Positions 45,796-54,101 of a DNA stretch of 64,000 bases are shown in pieces. Below the pieces are notes generated by a model, which was not told where the DNA came from, made no database searches, and worked only from the letters and a program-made list of their open reading frames with translations. The stretch's first letter is position 1. Each line of letters opens with the position of its first letter. Location of the stretch: positions 62,001 through 126,000 of the forward strand of contig JAFGNT010000004.1 of NCBI GenBank assembly GCA_016926855.1. The letters are read 5' to 3'. Position numbers and translations under genes: made by a program. The DNA is from Methanomicrobiaceae archaeon. GTDB lineage: Archaea; Halobacteriota; Methanomicrobia; Methanomicrobiales; Methanomicrobiaceae.

Positions 45796-46401
45796 ATGCC
45801 TCCAAAGATCATTGCGTTGCTTGGGAGTCCGCGGGTGGGCGGCAATACCGCACACCTGCTTGAACAGGCAATTCTCGGGGCAACCGAGGCGGGATGTGAC
45901 GTCGAGAAGGTTGTCGTGCCGTTTCTGAAGTTCCGGCCCTGTATGGAAATTTTTCACTGCGTCGATCATGATACCTGCAAGATCCAGGACGATATGATCC
46001 CGTTCTATGATAAATTCAGGGAGATGGACGGGCTGATCGTCGCCGCTCCCGTGATGACAATGGGGATTCCGGGAGCCCTCAAGTCATTTATGGACCGCTT
46101 TCAGGTATATTACATGGCAAAATATGAACGGCACCAGTCCTTCATCCCGAAAGAGCACCGAGATATCAGAAAGACGCTGTTCATCTCCATCGGCGGCATG
46201 AATGTTCCGAACGATTTCGAGGGATCGAAACTGACGATGCATGCATTCTGCGACATCATCGACTGCCCGTACTGGGGAGAGGTGCTCCGGAACGATATGG
46301 ATACGATCAAGGATATCACCACCCGCCCGGAGGTGATGCAGGCTGCCTATGACAGGGCTTTTGAGATGGGCACCCTGATTAAAAAGGCCCTCGAAGGGTA
46401 A
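45796..46401 (+). CDS. Flavodoxin-fold NADPH-dependent FMN reductase family protein
   Basis: 201 residues. FMN loop ALLGSPRVGGNTAHLLE and second loop APVMTMGIPGALKSFMDRF. The cysteine region reads CMEIFHCVDHDTC (C49-x5-C55-x5-C61), so the compact four-Cys [4Fe-4S] motif of the three Isf copies is missing and this copy is probably FMN-only. ATG 45796. Divergent from the zinc-ribbon gene, convergent with radC. Likely a quinone/flavin or chromate-type reductase; substrate unknown. Confidence 0.88.
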   Translation: MPPKIIALLGSPRVGGNTAHLLEQAILGATEAGCDVEKVVVPFLKFRPCMEIFHCVDHDTCKIQDDMIPFYDKFREMDGLIVAAPVMTMGIPGALKSFMDRFQVYYMAKYERHQSFIPKEHRDIRKTLFISIGGMNVPNDFEGSKLTMHAFCDIIDCPYWGEVLRNDMDTIKDITTRPEVMQAAYDRAFEMGTLIKKALEG

Positions 46402-46417
46402 ACCGAACCCCTCTTTT

Positions 46418-47086
46418 TTAGAGAATACCTCTCTCCTTCAGGCTTACGTGTCCCCGGGCGGCGACGATGATGTGATCGAGCACGGTTATGCCGAGAAGGT
46501 TTCCCGCCTCTGCGAGCTGCCGGGTAATCGCGATATCGGGAGCACTCGGTTCCGGGGAACCGGACGGGTGGTTGTGGACGAGGACGACCGATGCGGCACG
46601 GTCGGTAATCGCGTCCGCGAAGACCTCGCGGGGATGCACCGGGCTGTGGTTCAGCAGCCCCACGGTGATAGTCCGCTTTTCGATCAATTCTCCTGCACCG
46701 TTGAGGGTGATGCAGATGAAGTGTTCCTGGTTCTTCGTTTTTAGATCGATAACATGGGGCAGTATATCCTCCGGATTCGTGATCTTGATACGGTGATTGG
46801 GATCCATCACGGGATAACGGCGGGCGAGTTCGAATGCAGCAACCAGCTGGCAGGCTTTCGTCATGCCGACACCGGTGATACCCTCAAGGTCGCTGAACGT
46901 GATCCGTCCTCCCTTCGCCTTAATAATACGCCCGATATCAGCTGCGATGGAAAAGACATCGCGCCCTTTGACTCCCCGCCCGATGATTGCTGCAATCAGA
47001 TCACGGTCGGTGAGCGCTCCCGCACCTTTCTTTATCAATTTTTCGCGTGGCCGGTCGTTCTCCGGCAGATCCCTGATCGGTTTCAT
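46418..47086 (-). CDS. radC: RadC family JAMM-domain protein
   Basis: 222 residues, full length. N-terminal helix-hairpin-helix part (DLPENDRPREKLIKKGAGALTDRDLIAAII; LEGITGVGMTKACQL), then the JAMM metalloprotease-like domain with HNHPSGSPEPSAPD. Named for a supposed DNA-repair role that is now doubted; the true role is unknown. Uncommon in archaea outside methanogens, so possibly acquired from bacteria. Divergent from rubrerythrin across 107 bp. Confidence 0.92.
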   Translation of the reverse strand: MKPIRDLPENDRPREKLIKKGAGALTDRDLIAAIIGRGVKGRDVFSIAADIGRIIKAKGGRITFSDLEGITGVGMTKACQLVAAFELARRYPVMDPNHRIKITNPEDILPHVIDLKTKNQEHFICITLNGAGELIEKRTITVGLLNHSPVHPREVFADAITDRAASVVLVHNHPSGSPEPSAPDIAITRQLAEAGNLLGITVLDHIIVAARGHVSLKERGIL

Positions 47087-47193
47087 GGCTGGTGCCCGTT
47101 ATCCGGAATTATGTTTTAGGGAATCATATCCCTGCTGGTTTTCCCCTGGCCCGGGAGATGCATTTTTATTGGAATGCGGATACACACTATGCC

Positions 47194-47694
47194 ATGGCAA
47201 CAGAAGAGAATGCAAAGGAGGCATTTGCCGGAGAATCACAGGCTAACCGGAAATATAGTGTTTTTTCAGAAAAAGCAGGTGCGGAAGGTTTCCCGAACGT
47301 GGCAAAGATTTTCAGGGCAGCTTCCGAGGCGGAAGCAATCCATGCAAAACGGCTTCTTTTCGTGCTGAACATGGTCGGCTCCACGGAACAGAACCTTACG
47401 GCTAGTGTGGAGGGTGAGACGCACGAGTATACCACGATGTACCCGCGATTCATTTCCGAGGCACAGGGAGAGAAGAAGACAGAGGCGGAAACGGCCTTTA
47501 CCCATGCCATGAAGGCCGAGCAGGTCCATGCCGGCCGGTATCGGGCTGCTCTCGAAGCAGTCCATGCCGGGAAGGATATCGAGTTTTCATCACTCTATCT
47601 CTGCCCCGTCTGTGGAAACATAGAGCTCAACAAACCTCCCGAAAACTGCCCTATCTGCAATGTTCCGGCACGGATGTTCCGGGAGATTGTTTAA
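47194..47694 (+). CDS. Rubrerythrin
   Basis: 166-residue di-iron peroxidase. Ferritin-like domain (about 1-125) with the ligand-bearing helices AFAGESQANRKYSVFSEKA, AASEAEAIHAKRLL, FISEAQGEKKTEAETAF and MKAEQVHAGRYRAAL; C-terminal rubredoxin domain with LCPVCGN and NCPICNVPA. Reduces H2O2 to water with electrons from rubredoxin-like proteins. ATG 47194; TATA-like CATTTTTATT about 30 nt upstream, no Shine-Dalgarno. Followed by the glutaredoxin-TrxR fusion. Confidence 0.95.
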   Translation: MATEENAKEAFAGESQANRKYSVFSEKAGAEGFPNVAKIFRAASEAEAIHAKRLLFVLNMVGSTEQNLTASVEGETHEYTTMYPRFISEAQGEKKTEAETAFTHAMKAEQVHAGRYRAALEAVHAGKDIEFSSLYLCPVCGNIELNKPPENCPICNVPARMFREIV

Positions 47695-47762
47695 CATCAC
47701 CAGACACTTTTTTCGGGGCTTCTCCGACACGTATATCTTTCCGGAATGATAATCTCCGGACT

Positions 47763-48920
47763 ATGCCACAGGTGAAGGTATACACGACCAAAACCTGCCA
47801 GTACTGCCGGCTTGTCAAGGCGTTTCTCGAGAAACACAATGTCCCTTACGACGAGACCGATGTGGGAGACGATCAGGATGCTGCACGGGAAATGGTTGAA
47901 CTGACGGGACAGTACGCCGTACCGGTCACGGTGGTGGATGAGGAGGTCGTTATCGGATTCGACGCCAAACGCCTCAACGAACTCTTCGGATCGGAGTCCC
48001 GTGAGGGGACGTTTGACATGCTGATCATCGGTGGCGGACCCGCAGGTCTGACTGCGGGAATGTACGCCGCCCGGAAAGGCCTCCGGGCAATCATTATCAG
48101 TGAGAATATCGGCGGGCAGGCAGTGGAGAGCTGGGCTATCGAGAACTACATGGGGTACCGCATGATCACGGGCGGCGAACTCATTCAAAAGTTCGAGGAT
48201 CAGGTCCGTGAACTGAATATTCATATCGAACTCGATAGTGCCCGTCGTATCCGAAAAATGGAAGACGGGACGTTCGTCGTTGATACCGTTTCGGAACAGG
48301 AGTTTTCCGGCAGAACCGTTATCATCACGTCCGGTGTGCGGCCGCGGTGGCTGGGGCTTGAGAACGAGGAGCGGTTTATCGGTCATGGTGAGAGTGTCTG
48401 TTCAACCTGTGACGGCCCGCTCTTCCGCGGGAAGAACGTGGCAATTGTGGGCGGGGGAAATTATGCCCTGACCACCGCAATCGAGATGAGCGGGATTGCC
48501 GCACAGGTGTACCTGATCGTCAGGAGCACGATCCGTGCCGATCCTGTCTATATCACCCCCTATGAGTCGAAAAGCAATATCATGACCTTTAAAAACCATA
48601 CCGTGACCGCACTCAACGGCGATGGGCTGCTCACCGGCATCACGATCCGCGAACGGGATACGGGGGAGGAGAAGCACCTCGCCGTCGAAGGCCTGTTCCT
48701 CGCCATCGGCCACGATCCCAACACGGGCTTCCTGAACGGATTCGTGGATACGAACGATCAGGGCGAGATCACGATTGATATCAACTGCCATACCAGCGAA
48801 CCGGGCGTCTTCGCTGCAGGCGATGTGACGTCTGTTAAGGGAAAGCAGGTGATCATCGCCGCAGGAGATGGGGCGAAGGCGGCGCTGGAAGCCTACGAAT
48901 ACCTGATGCGTCAGACATAG
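47763..48920 (+). CDS. Glutaredoxin-thioredoxin reductase fusion protein
   Basis: 385 residues. N-terminal glutaredoxin-like domain (1-76; KVYTTKTCQYCRLVKAFLE, Cys12/Cys15, VPVTVV cis-Pro) joined to a low-molecular-weight thioredoxin reductase (84-385): FAD loop IIGGGPAGLTAG, redox pair CSTC (213/216), second nucleotide site VGGGNYALTTA and the final FAAGDV FAD motif. The usual HRR-x3-R NADPH-phosphate motif is replaced by VRSTIRA, so the donor may not be NADPH; F420H2 is used by the Methanocaldococcus enzyme. Like a compact AhpF. Follows rubrerythrin by 68 bp. Confidence 0.92.
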   Translation: MPQVKVYTTKTCQYCRLVKAFLEKHNVPYDETDVGDDQDAAREMVELTGQYAVPVTVVDEEVVIGFDAKRLNELFGSESREGTFDMLIIGGGPAGLTAGMYAARKGLRAIIISENIGGQAVESWAIENYMGYRMITGGELIQKFEDQVRELNIHIELDSARRIRKMEDGTFVVDTVSEQEFSGRTVIITSGVRPRWLGLENEERFIGHGESVCSTCDGPLFRGKNVAIVGGGNYALTTAIEMSGIAAQVYLIVRSTIRADPVYITPYESKSNIMTFKNHTVTALNGDGLLTGITIRERDTGEEKHLAVEGLFLAIGHDPNTGFLNGFVDTNDQGEITIDINCHTSEPGVFAAGDVTSVKGKQVIIAAGDGAKAALEAYEYLMRQT

Positions 48921-48974
48921 GGGAAATTTTTGTCCTTCCCCGGAGGATCGGTTTTCTCCTCAAAACCCTGATTA

Positions 48975-49613
48975 TCAGGTATCTTCGCCGGATGAATAAA
49001 GGGACATCAGGTCGGCAATAACCTCCTCAAACGACCGGTAGCGGTTTTCCGGTTCTTTTTCGATGCATTTTTGAATAATCGGATCACAAGGGGCGAGATC
49101 CGACCGGATTGATGACGGCGGGGCCGGGATGTCGTGCAGAATCGCGGCACTTACCTCAACGCAGCCCCCGTATCCGGGATTGGCAAGAGCCCCGGTCAGG
49201 AGTTCATAGAGCACGATGCCTACCTGATAGATATCGCACCGCTCATCCGTCTTCCCGTACGTATTTTGGACAATCTGCTCGGCTGCGGCGTATTTAAGAG
49301 AAAATCCTGGGATGCTCGTCTCTTTCATACCATTATCCGGAATTTTCCCGAGGTCCCGGTCAGTCAGTTTGGGAGTTCCGTCGTCAGAGAGCAGGATGTT
49401 CTGCGGCTTGATGTCGCGGTGAATGACCCCGTTCGCATGGGCATGTGCCAGCCCCCGGGCGATGCCGAGTACGATGTTCACCACTTCTTCCGGAGGGAGG
49501 GGGGGCGCGAGATCCGCAAGAGATCGGGAAGCTTACTCCATCTCGACATACGGTTCGGGCAGGATGTTGACCGAAGAGAGTTCGATGATATTCGGGTGAC
49601 GGAGCGCTTTCCG
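48975..49613 (-). pseudogene. Remnant of a eukaryotic-type Ser/Thr protein kinase
   Basis: The frame begins in mid-domain with RKALRHPNIIELSSVN, continues LPEPYVEME, then TAA (49533-49535), and goes on in the same frame with ASRSLADLAPPLPPEEV, VIHRDIKPQN (catalytic loop), a degenerate DFG (LTDRDLGKI), YAAAEQIV, DIYQVGIVLYELLTG and a C-lobe end. The N-lobe with the Gly loop and ATP lysine is missing; its place is taken by the divergent flavin reductase gene, which starts at 49665. The stop probably replaces the Tyr of EMEY. Truncated, nonsense-mutated and DFG-altered: a pseudogene. Confidence 0.85.
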
Positions 49614-49664
49614 GCATAGGCAGTCCGGAAATATTAACACCGGTGAGAGGGCAATCCTGAAGGC

Positions 49665-50237
49665 ATGAAACAGTCGTTCGGTGCACGAACCCTGCTGTAC
49701 CCGCATCCGGTACTTGTTATCGGCAGTTACGATGCGGACGGCAGGCCCGATGCGATGACGGCGGCGTGGGGAGGCATATGCTCCTCCGATCCTCCATCGG
49801 TTGCGGTCTCGGTACAGAAACAGCGGCATACCTATGCAAATATGATGGCGACGAAGGCCTTCACGATCAGCATACCCTCCTCGGAGCAGGTCCGCGAGGC
49901 TGATTACTTCGGCATTGTGTCTGGAAAGGAGACGGACAAGTTTGCAGACACGGGGCTGACCCCGGTCCCAAGCGACCTCGTCAATGCACCGTACGTGGGG
50001 GAATTTCCGGTTGTGCTTGAGTGCCTTCTCTCCCGAACCGTGGAAATCGGCGTCCATACACAGTTCATCGGTGAAATCCTCGATGTGAAAATCGATGAAT
50101 CGGTGCTTGCGGATGACGGCAAACCCGACTGCAGCAGGATTGCACCGTTTGCCTATGACTCGTTCAGGCGGCAATATGTCGGGATGGGGGCGGTGCTTGC
50201 GCCCGCGTTCTCAGCAGGCCTTGCATTCAGGAAATAG
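49665..50237 (+). CDS. Flavin reductase family protein (DIM6/NTAB)
   Basis: 190 residues, split-barrel FMN-binding fold. Start KQSFGARTLLYPHPVLVIGSYDADGRPDAMTAAWGG, SVQKQRHTYANM, FTISIPSSEQV, FGIVSGKETDKFADTGL and LECLLSRTVEIGVHTQFIGEI are family signatures. Reduces or binds flavin; partner unknown. Its first bases lie next to the truncated kinase gene on the opposite strand. Confidence 0.9.
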   Translation: MKQSFGARTLLYPHPVLVIGSYDADGRPDAMTAAWGGICSSDPPSVAVSVQKQRHTYANMMATKAFTISIPSSEQVREADYFGIVSGKETDKFADTGLTPVPSDLVNAPYVGEFPVVLECLLSRTVEIGVHTQFIGEILDVKIDESVLADDGKPDCSRIAPFAYDSFRRQYVGMGAVLAPAFSAGLAFRK

Positions 50238-50303
50238 TGCGGGTCCTCCGGCCCGGCACCATGATTTTTTCCGTGCCTTTTTTCCCGTCTGCATGCCGAT
50301 ACA

Positions 50304-50894
50304 ATGGATATGACGTGCACTCTGCCTCTTCGTGTGCTTCCGGCCGTGCTCCTCCTCATCGCCGCATGCCTTTCCGGCTGTATGCAGGAGTCTCCCGCCG
50401 ACACGCTTGTCGCGGATCTCTACGCGGACAACGCCTCGGTGCAGCATGATGCCGCAGAACGCCTCGCAGAGATGGGAGAGCCGGCAGTCTCAGCACTCAT
50501 CGGTGTGTTCTCATCGGGAGATCCCTCCGCCCCCCAGTGGGCTGCTGCTGCCCTCTGCCAGATCGGCGGGCCCGCCATCGATCCCCTGATCAGTTCACTC
50601 TCGACGGAAGATGACGCTGCCCGGGAATGGGGAGTCCTGACCCTTGCCTGTATCGGCGGTCCCGCTGTTGATCCGCTCGTGGCACAATTAAAAACAGGGA
50701 ACGAGCGGCGCCATGCCGCCGTGAAGACAGCCCTGATCCGGATCGGCGAACCGGCCCTCCCCGCCCTCGTCGTCCTGCAGAATACGGCAGACGCACAGCT
50801 CGCGGAGGATGCCGCAGAGATCATCCAGTCCATTTACCTGACGGCCCGGTTCAGGGCGGAGCGTGCGAATGCCACCGCCGCATCCGGTCCGTGA
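50304..50894 (+). CDS. HEAT-repeat lipoprotein
   Basis: 196 residues. Lipoprotein signal: hydrophobic run then LSGC with Cys26 as lipid anchor. The mature part consists of about four PBS-lyase/HEAT repeats of roughly 30-37 residues (AAERLAEMGEPAVSALIGVF; AAALCQIGGPAIDPLISSL; VLTLACIGGPAVDPLVAQL; VKTALIRIGEPALPALVVL). A protein-protein interaction scaffold on the outer face of the membrane; partner unknown. Single gene. Confidence 0.85.
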   Translation: MDMTCTLPLRVLPAVLLLIAACLSGCMQESPADTLVADLYADNASVQHDAAERLAEMGEPAVSALIGVFSSGDPSAPQWAAAALCQIGGPAIDPLISSLSTEDDAAREWGVLTLACIGGPAVDPLVAQLKTGNERRHAAVKTALIRIGEPALPALVVLQNTADAQLAEDAAEIIQSIYLTARFRAERANATAASGP

Positions 50895-50942
50895 ACACTC
50901 TGAAAAATCTTTAAAAAAGCATACGGGGTTATTTTCCGCCCG

Positions 50943-52415
50943 TCACTCCGACTCTTTTTTTACACCTTTTTTCCGGTCTTTCTCGCGGTATCCCTCTAAA
51001 AGGAGGGTACAGATATTTTTCACGGGACGGTCCGTGCTATCGGCGATGTGAAATTCGCAGAACGGGCAGACGGTGACGACAACATCCGCGTGTGTCTTTT
51101 TTATCTCATCATCGCGCTGCCTGCCCAGAGCAGCCGCCTGATCCGGAAGCCCTGATCTGACCCCTCCCCCGGCCCCGCAGCACCGTGACGGCATCTCGAC
51201 GAATTCCCGCACCACCGTTTTTAAGAGTTCGCGGGGCTCCCGGGATATGCCCTGCCCCCGGAGAAGATGGCAGGGATCATGGTAGGTGGCACGGATGTCG
51301 AGTGCCGCGGGCGGTTCGATTCCGTATTCGGTGAGGATTTCAGTGACATCCTTAATCGTATACGGGGTGTCGTAGTCGTTTTTCAGTGTCGACCCGCACC
51401 CCGCGCACATGGTCATGACGGTGGTGATTCCCCGCCGTGTAAATGCCTCGATATTTCGCTTTTTCAGTGCCGGAAGGATCCTCGTCTGGCCGGTTCGGAT
51501 CAGGGGCGAGCCGCAGCAGACCTGGTCATGCGGGATGATAAGCCGGATGCCGTTTCTTTTCATAACCTCGATCATATCGAGCGCAGTCTCGGGAAGACGG
51601 CCGTTGTACATACAGCCGACGAAGAAGCCCACTTCACCGCGTACCGGCCCATCAGGTTCGATGACCTCGGGCACCTGCTCGAGAAACGTGGGTTTGGTCC
51701 GATCAACACTTCTGCCGGTGTCCTCGACAAGCCGGGCGACGTCCTGGTGGCGGGGGAGGGTAAGGCCCTGCCGGTTCGCAATCTCGCGGAGTTTTTCGAT
51801 TGCCTTTCCGGGGATCTCGATATTTTTCGGGCAGACGTCCCGGCACCGCTGGCATGTCGTACAGGTGAAAAGTCCCTCTTCAATTGCGTTTCGTATTCTG
51901 TTCTGGTCCGCCCGCGGGTCGAGGGCAATCCGCATCTCCTGGCACATGGCGGTCGGTCCGAGAAATGAAGCCACATCAACAGCAGGACACTCCGAGACGC
52001 AACTGAGGCATTCGATGCAGTCGCGAAGCGGTTTCATCGCCTCGATCTCCTCTTTTGTGGGAAGTCCGGCCTCCTCCCGGGCCGGGAAGGGGGCGAGACG
52101 GGCGAGTACATCCTCCATCTCGACAGTCAGGTCCCTGACGACCGGAAGGTTCAGTGGCTCGATTGTCATGCCGTCCTTCGCCTCCTGCATACATGCGAGC
52201 ACCGGTTCTCCGTTGACGCGCAGTGAACAACTGCCGCACTGGCCCGCCTCGCAGCAGTACCGGTACGAGAGGGTGGGATCGAGTGTGTCGTGGATGACGT
52301 GCAGGACATGCAGCACCCGGGCACCCTCGTGCACCGATACGGTGTAGGTCTCGAAATGCGGTTCCGTGTCATTTTCAGGGTCGAACCGCGATACACGCAC
52401 CGTCATCTCCTTCAT
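50943..52415 (-). CDS. tfrB: CoM/CoB-dependent fumarate reductase subunit B (TfrB)
   Basis: 490 residues. N-terminal [2Fe-2S] ferredoxin domain (Cys55, 60, 63, 75), two [4Fe-4S] motifs (CIECLSCVSECP, Cys133-143; CTTCQRCRDVCP, Cys185-195), then two CCG domains as in HdrB (FFVGCMYNG, CCGSPLI, CAGCG; DPCHLLRGQG, CCGAGGG, CPFCEFH). This is the fusion of succinate dehydrogenase B with HdrB known from methanogen thiol:fumarate reductase, which oxidises CoM-SH and CoB-SH with fumarate to heterodisulfide and succinate for the reductive TCA branch. Overlaps tfrA by 4 nt. Confidence 0.95.
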   Translation of the reverse strand: MKEMTVRVSRFDPENDTEPHFETYTVSVHEGARVLHVLHVIHDTLDPTLSYRYCCEAGQCGSCSLRVNGEPVLACMQEAKDGMTIEPLNLPVVRDLTVEMEDVLARLAPFPAREEAGLPTKEEIEAMKPLRDCIECLSCVSECPAVDVASFLGPTAMCQEMRIALDPRADQNRIRNAIEEGLFTCTTCQRCRDVCPKNIEIPGKAIEKLREIANRQGLTLPRHQDVARLVEDTGRSVDRTKPTFLEQVPEVIEPDGPVRGEVGFFVGCMYNGRLPETALDMIEVMKRNGIRLIIPHDQVCCGSPLIRTGQTRILPALKKRNIEAFTRRGITTVMTMCAGCGSTLKNDYDTPYTIKDVTEILTEYGIEPPAALDIRATYHDPCHLLRGQGISREPRELLKTVVREFVEMPSRCCGAGGGVRSGLPDQAAALGRQRDDEIKKTHADVVVTVCPFCEFHIADSTDRPVKNICTLLLEGYREKDRKKGVKKESE

Positions 52416-54040
52416 ACCTGCACCTCGCGGGTTTCGATGCCGGCACGGGAGAGCGACTGGTAGGTGTGCATATACGGCGACCGGTCAGGGGTCCAGTCCT
52501 GAAGAATATCTTTTCTGACGTGGGCTCCGCGTGACTCAGGCCGGAGCAGTGCTCCTTTTACAATCAGGCGGGAGAGCACGATCATGTTTTCAACAGTCCG
52601 ACACCAGAGGAGGTTTTGTGAACCTGCCGCCCGTGGAGTGAGGGCCGCCAGTTCGTCAATCACACGTCCGGTCTCCACGAGTGATTTTTCCGTCCGGAAA
52701 ATACCGGCTCCATCCCACATTGCCAGCCGCAGCCGACCGACAATCTCGGCCGGAGGTGTCGTACCCCCGTAATACCCGTCGAGGTGTGCCCGGAGTTCCT
52801 CTATCCGGGACCGGGCGACGGTCCCACCCCGGACCGCTTCCTTGCCTGCACTTTCTCCTGCCCGTTTCCCGAATACCTGGGTGTCTGCGAGTGCGTTTCC
52901 GCCGAGGCGGTTCGCCCCGTGGACACCGCCCGTCACTTCCCCGCAGGCAAACAGTCCCGGCAGGGTCGTCTGTCCTTCCGGCGTGATACGAAGGCCGCCC
53001 ATGATATGATGGGCGGTCGGCGCCACCTCCATCGGTTCTTTCCTGATGTCCACTCCGAACGCAAGGAACTGCTCGAGCATGACGGGAAGGCGCTCCTCGA
53101 TTGTGCGGGCCGGCAGGTGGCTCACATCCAGGTAGACTCCGCCATGCGGAGTTCCGCGGCCTTCCAGGATCTCGGTCGCGATGGATCGGGAGACGACGTC
53201 GCGGGTGGAAAGCTCCATCCGTTCCGGGTCGTACCGCGTCATGAACCGTTCCCCGTCCCGGTTCAGGAGCAGTCCGCCCTCGCCCCGCACCGCCTCGGTG
53301 ATCAGGCGGCCCCGGGCATCATACGGATAGACCGCACCGGTGGGGTGGAACTGCACCATTTCCATGTCAATCAGTTCGGCACCCGCCCGGTAACCGAGGG
53401 CGAATCCGTCGCCGGTTCCGGCGGCGCAGTTGGTGGAAATGTCATAGATGCGTGTCCCGCCGCCCGTAGCGAGCACGGTTGCATCGGCATAGCAGATGAT
53501 AAGGTCGCCATCCCGATCGAGCATCGCCGCACCCGTCACCCGGTTCCCGTCTTTCAGGAGCTCAATAACAGCCGTATCCTGCAGCTGCCGCACGCCGGAT
53601 CCCCTGAGGCGTTCGACAAGTGTTGCCATCATTTCATGGCCCGTCCGGTCGCCTGCATAGCATGTCCGGGGAAACCGCTGTCCTCCGAAGGGCCGCTGGG
53701 CAATCTCCCGGTCATCGGTTACGTCGAAGACGGCTCCCCACGCGATCAGGTCCGCCATCCTGTCGGGAGCCTCGTGTACGAGGACGTCGACGAGGGCAGG
53801 ATCGTTGAGGAACGCTCCGCCGCGAAGCGTGTCTTCCACATGCATCGGGCAGGAATCGAGTTTTCTCAGCACCGCGTTGTATCCACCCTCCGCCATGGTG
53901 GTGCATCCTCCTTTCCCGGTTAATGTTCTCGATACCAGCACTGTTTTACCATAGCGCGACGCTTCGAGGGCGGCACGTGCCCCTGCACCACCGCTTCCGA
54001 TGACGAGCACATGGCAGTTCACCACGTCATCTGCATGCAT
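52412..54040 (-). CDS. tfrA: CoM/CoB-dependent fumarate reductase subunit A (TfrA)
   Basis: 542-residue flavoprotein subunit. FAD loop VIGSGGAGARAALEA, the flavin-His region LTGKGGCTTMAEGGYNA, RTCYAGDRTGHEMMATL, VQFHPTGAVYPYDARG with substrate residues, THH-type APTAHHIMGGLRI, and GEVTGGVHGANRLGGNALADTQVFG. Reduces fumarate to succinate in the cytoplasm. First gene of the tfrAB operon; divergent from aspartokinase across 61 bp. Confidence 0.95.
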   Translation of the reverse strand: MHADDVVNCHVLVIGSGGAGARAALEASRYGKTVLVSRTLTGKGGCTTMAEGGYNAVLRKLDSCPMHVEDTLRGGAFLNDPALVDVLVHEAPDRMADLIAWGAVFDVTDDREIAQRPFGGQRFPRTCYAGDRTGHEMMATLVERLRGSGVRQLQDTAVIELLKDGNRVTGAAMLDRDGDLIICYADATVLATGGGTRIYDISTNCAAGTGDGFALGYRAGAELIDMEMVQFHPTGAVYPYDARGRLITEAVRGEGGLLLNRDGERFMTRYDPERMELSTRDVVSRSIATEILEGRGTPHGGVYLDVSHLPARTIEERLPVMLEQFLAFGVDIRKEPMEVAPTAHHIMGGLRITPEGQTTLPGLFACGEVTGGVHGANRLGGNALADTQVFGKRAGESAGKEAVRGGTVARSRIEELRAHLDGYYGGTTPPAEIVGRLRLAMWDGAGIFRTEKSLVETGRVIDELAALTPRAAGSQNLLWCRTVENMIVLSRLIVKGALLRPESRGAHVRKDILQDWTPDRSPYMHTYQSLSRAGIETREVQV

Positions 54041-54101
54041 CTTAATATAGCGTGCGTTGTATAGTTACATAAATAAATGGTAAGGGGCTAAGTGAGCCAA
54101 A

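Noticed and set aside
52784-53923. 379-codon plus-strand ORF
   Set aside because: Antisense shadow of tfrA, typical of high-GC coding DNA.
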